Shown here piece by piece: positions 61,766-64,000 of a stretch of DNA of 64,000 bases. Position numbers and translations under genes: made by a program. The DNA lies in assembly GCA_033439255.1 (NCBI GenBank), contig CM065880.1, positions 992,001 to 1,056,000 on the forward strand. Reading direction: 5' to 3'. How positions within the stretch are numbered: the first letter of the stretch is position 1; each line of letters starts with the position of its first letter. The notes below the pieces were generated by a model, which was not told the DNA's origin, did no database searches, and saw only the letters and a program-made list of their open reading frames with translations. Source of the DNA: Hericium rajendrae. Its lineage: Eukaryota > Basidiomycota > Agaricomycetes > Russulales > Hericiaceae.

Positions 61766-64000
61766 TGTTGCTGTGTTTTCAGTTCCTTGCCTCGGGAGTT
61801 ATGCAGATTGGGCTGCTGCGGCAAAAGTAGACCACATACCATACATGCACACATACCTACGCACACCTATCTGACGTCCAGTCACGACACTTTACTACGA
61901 GATATTCGCTATTGTATGCACCATTCCCTAATGCAGATTTCGCAATCCGCCAGGACAGAGTCGTTGTCTGATTGTCTATCCCGCGGGGTGGTGAGACAAG
62001 AAGACGTGCTTGACAGCGAAGATCGCAGCGTGGACCGCAGATTGATTCATTGACCTCCGCGGAGACGATTTAGAAAACATGTTGACACGGTGGATTGATC
62101 GGCGTGCAAGCTCAAGCACGGCATGAACGACCCAGCGATAACAGAAATTTCGAGGCCCATGGTATACAAAGAAATGCTCATGTCCACTCCCCGGCATGGA
62201 TGTAAATTGTAGGTTGTGACGGCTTCTTTTCTTCTGTTGGACAACATTCCCGTAAGGCATGGTGAACCAATGAGGCCCAAACTCACCTATTTTTACTTCA
62301 TCTGTTTGGGAACATAGCGTGGCATACACGAGATTCTGGGAAAGATCATCAAAAGTCCGACATGAGACTTGGGCACGATTTCCCAGATTGCCGTGTAATG
62401 TAGCATAGGTAACATCAACCTTCTCGCTGCCACGCAACTTCAACACTGTGAAAGTACATACTGGGCGCTTCGAAAGCACAATACCCGCGATTCTCTCTCG
62501 ACAACGTAACAAGTGCCCATCGAGGGAGAAAGAGCGCGTGAGCTGTCGATGCGCAACGACTGAATGCAAAGAATATTGACAGAGAAGATCACGCACTCTC
62601 GTCCGCGTGCACTAAGGTGCACCAGCGTTGATGCCTGAAAGAACGCGGTGAAGCGGCGAGCTTTTGCTTGCTTGACAACCTCGCAATGCAGCCATCTGGA
62701 GACGAGAACGTATGGACGGGATAAGGCTGGCGAATTATGCAGTACTGTGCAGGAGTCTTAAACATGAAAACGGATGTGCGGTTGGCTTTCTACATGGAGG
62801 AGGATCATAGGTGAGTCTCACCAGATTTAATTGAATAGCGTGATATGTTTCTGGACAGATCAACTTCAAGATGAGGCTCAAGCGGGCAGCCTCATTCACT
62901 GATTGGTTGATGGGGCCTTACGGGAGTGCTGTCAAACAAAAAGAGTCGCCATAACATTGGTTCATGCTGGGGAAAGGCGTCCCGTGGTCTTCCGTGGTGC
63001 AACAAGTAGCTCGCAATACACACGGTCTTATTCAAGTAGTGCTCGAGATCGCGAAGTCCTATCATAGTCTATCGCAGAACATCAGTCAGTCAAAGATGCG
63101 CGATAGACTTATGATCATACGCATGGACATACACAACCCTGTGAGACAGAAGACGCTGATCAGTGCCCGTGGCATCGCGATGATGTTGACGGCGGTAATG
63201 CGCATGCATTTGAAACAGTTCAGAGGCGCTGGCGCGACGTTTCATTTGCATGCGATATGGATAGCTGGCAACGAAAAGGCTGTCATTATCGCGATAGTGA
63301 TCATGTTATTGTTCTGGCTGGAGGTAAGTGTAGCTTCTTAGAGCAAGCTGTGCATATTATTGGGTGATCAGGCATTCTCCGTCGACGCCAAACGGAACAT
63401 ACGCATATGGATATAGAAGGCTTCTTTGAGCAGAACGAGAACATGCCAAAATGGGAAATCTCAACACACAAGCGCCAGGCGGCAACATGAGATGATGGCG
63501 GAGGTACGCCGCGCGAACTGTCGAGCGGTTCGCGCCCTTTCGCGCCCATAGCAGGGTATTGGTTCCCAGCGCAAGGCCTGGAAGAATTATCATGGCCTAT
63601 TCTGCAGGTTGTCTGGGTAGTTGGTGCAATGGGCTGGATATCGAGCAGTGCACAATCGGCCTGTGTACATGGCGTGTTCCTGGTTTGGATTTCGATTGCC
63701 CTGAACAGTTGGAGGCCGTGTGACGCTCGTGATATGGACGGGAGTTCAAATCGGCGATATGAACTTGTCTTGATAGGCCACGAGGCCTGGCGTGGAGATC
63801 CTCGCGGAGCTTGCTATATAAGGTAAGTCTTTACCCTGAAAAGGAAACGGCGCACGGATGCCATGTTTCCGGGCATGCACGCATGGTCCCTGGAGCGTCA
63901 GGCCAAGATGACATTGTCGCGTGCAAGTCATTGATTGTTCTGGAAGATGGTTGCCACGAGTGTAAGTATATCAGCTGTGTATCACCTCGAACGAAGTGGC
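61766..64000. other. Right-hand region without a firm gene
   Basis: Apart from the hypothetical frame at 61976-62596, nothing can be defended. A plus-strand frame near 63.16-63.34 kb contains a hydrophobic segment (AVIIAIVIMLLFWLE) followed directly by a GTAAGT donor, which could be one exon of a membrane protein. Confidence 0.4.
61976..62596 (-). CDS. Hypothetical 206-residue open frame
   Basis: This is a single uninterrupted frame of 206 codons starting at 62596 (MRDLLCQYSLHSVV). It is the longest open frame outside recognised genes in an otherwise gene-free part. I recognise no domain, signal peptide or membrane segment. The composition (frequent Arg, His, Ser and Cys) is not typical of the clear genes here. 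It may be chance; treat it as unproven. Confidence 0.25.
   Translation of the reverse strand: MRDLLCQYSLHSVVAHRQLTRSFSLDGHLLRCRERIAGIVLSKRPVCTFTVLKLRGSEKVDVTYATLHGNLGNRAQVSCRTFDDLSQNLVYATLCSQTDEVKIGEFGPHWFTMPYGNVVQQKKRSRHNLQFTSMPGSGHEHFFVYHGPRNFCYRWVVHAVLELARRSIHRVNMFSKSSPRRSMNQSAVHAAIFAVKHVFLSHHPAG

Overview
The window is nuclear DNA of a filamentous basidiomycete, most likely an agaricomycete of the Polyporales type. Genes are split by many short introns (about 45-75 nt, GT..AG plus a few GC..AG), there are no operons, and spacers are short. The gene content is fungal housekeeping: SAGA, APC/C, Snf1, a Ste7-type MAPKK, Rad4 and Trm61. A tandem pair of agaricomycete-type C2H2 proteins and a PAS protein of a kind I associate with basidiomycetes point the same way. 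The organism call is inferred from gene style, not from a marker gene.

Layout, left to right. 0.4-3.1 kb: EBP-type sterol isomerase and SGF29, both on the minus strand. 4.1-8.4 kb: a tandem duplication of a C2H2 gene that includes its TATA-box promoter. 8.6-11.3 kb (minus): a SNIP1/Pml1-type FHA splicing factor and a secreted class-3 lipase. 12.4-23.4 kb (plus): four genes in a row, an Hst2-type sirtuin, APC2, a Ste7-type MAPKK and a DUF2235 hydrolase. 23.7-26.9 kb (minus): AMP deaminase. 28.3-30.3 kb (minus): Snf1/AMPK beta subunit. 30.3-35.3 kb: a gene-poor block with a possible WD40 relic. 35.3-40.6 kb: NTA1 (plus), converging on a RecQ helicase (minus). 40.6-45.6 kb: a second gene-poor block with a C2H2 relic and small palindromes. 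45.6-55.3 kb: PAS protein (minus), TRM61 (plus), RAD4/XPC (minus) and a HAD phosphatase (minus). 55.3-59.7 kb: no gene I can defend. 59.7-61.8 kb (plus): a DHA1-type MFS transporter. The rest is unassigned.

Two signals stand out. First, many otherwise well-conserved genes carry a single-base shift, usually one base too few in a short homopolymer, while their neighbours are perfectly open. This looks like uncorrected homopolymer error in the assembly rather than a cluster of pseudogenes, and gene models here will be artificially split or truncated. Second, the sirtuin gene has two micro-exons (10 and 8 nt) and a C-terminal tail of three exact-period 65-residue repeats, which I have not seen described for Hst2.

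I found no clearly new multi-gene system, no CRISPR array, no intact transposon, and no tRNA or rRNA gene. Exon boundaries were placed by eye from splice signals and family conservation. Where exons are listed their lengths add up in frame, apart from the stated single-base defects.
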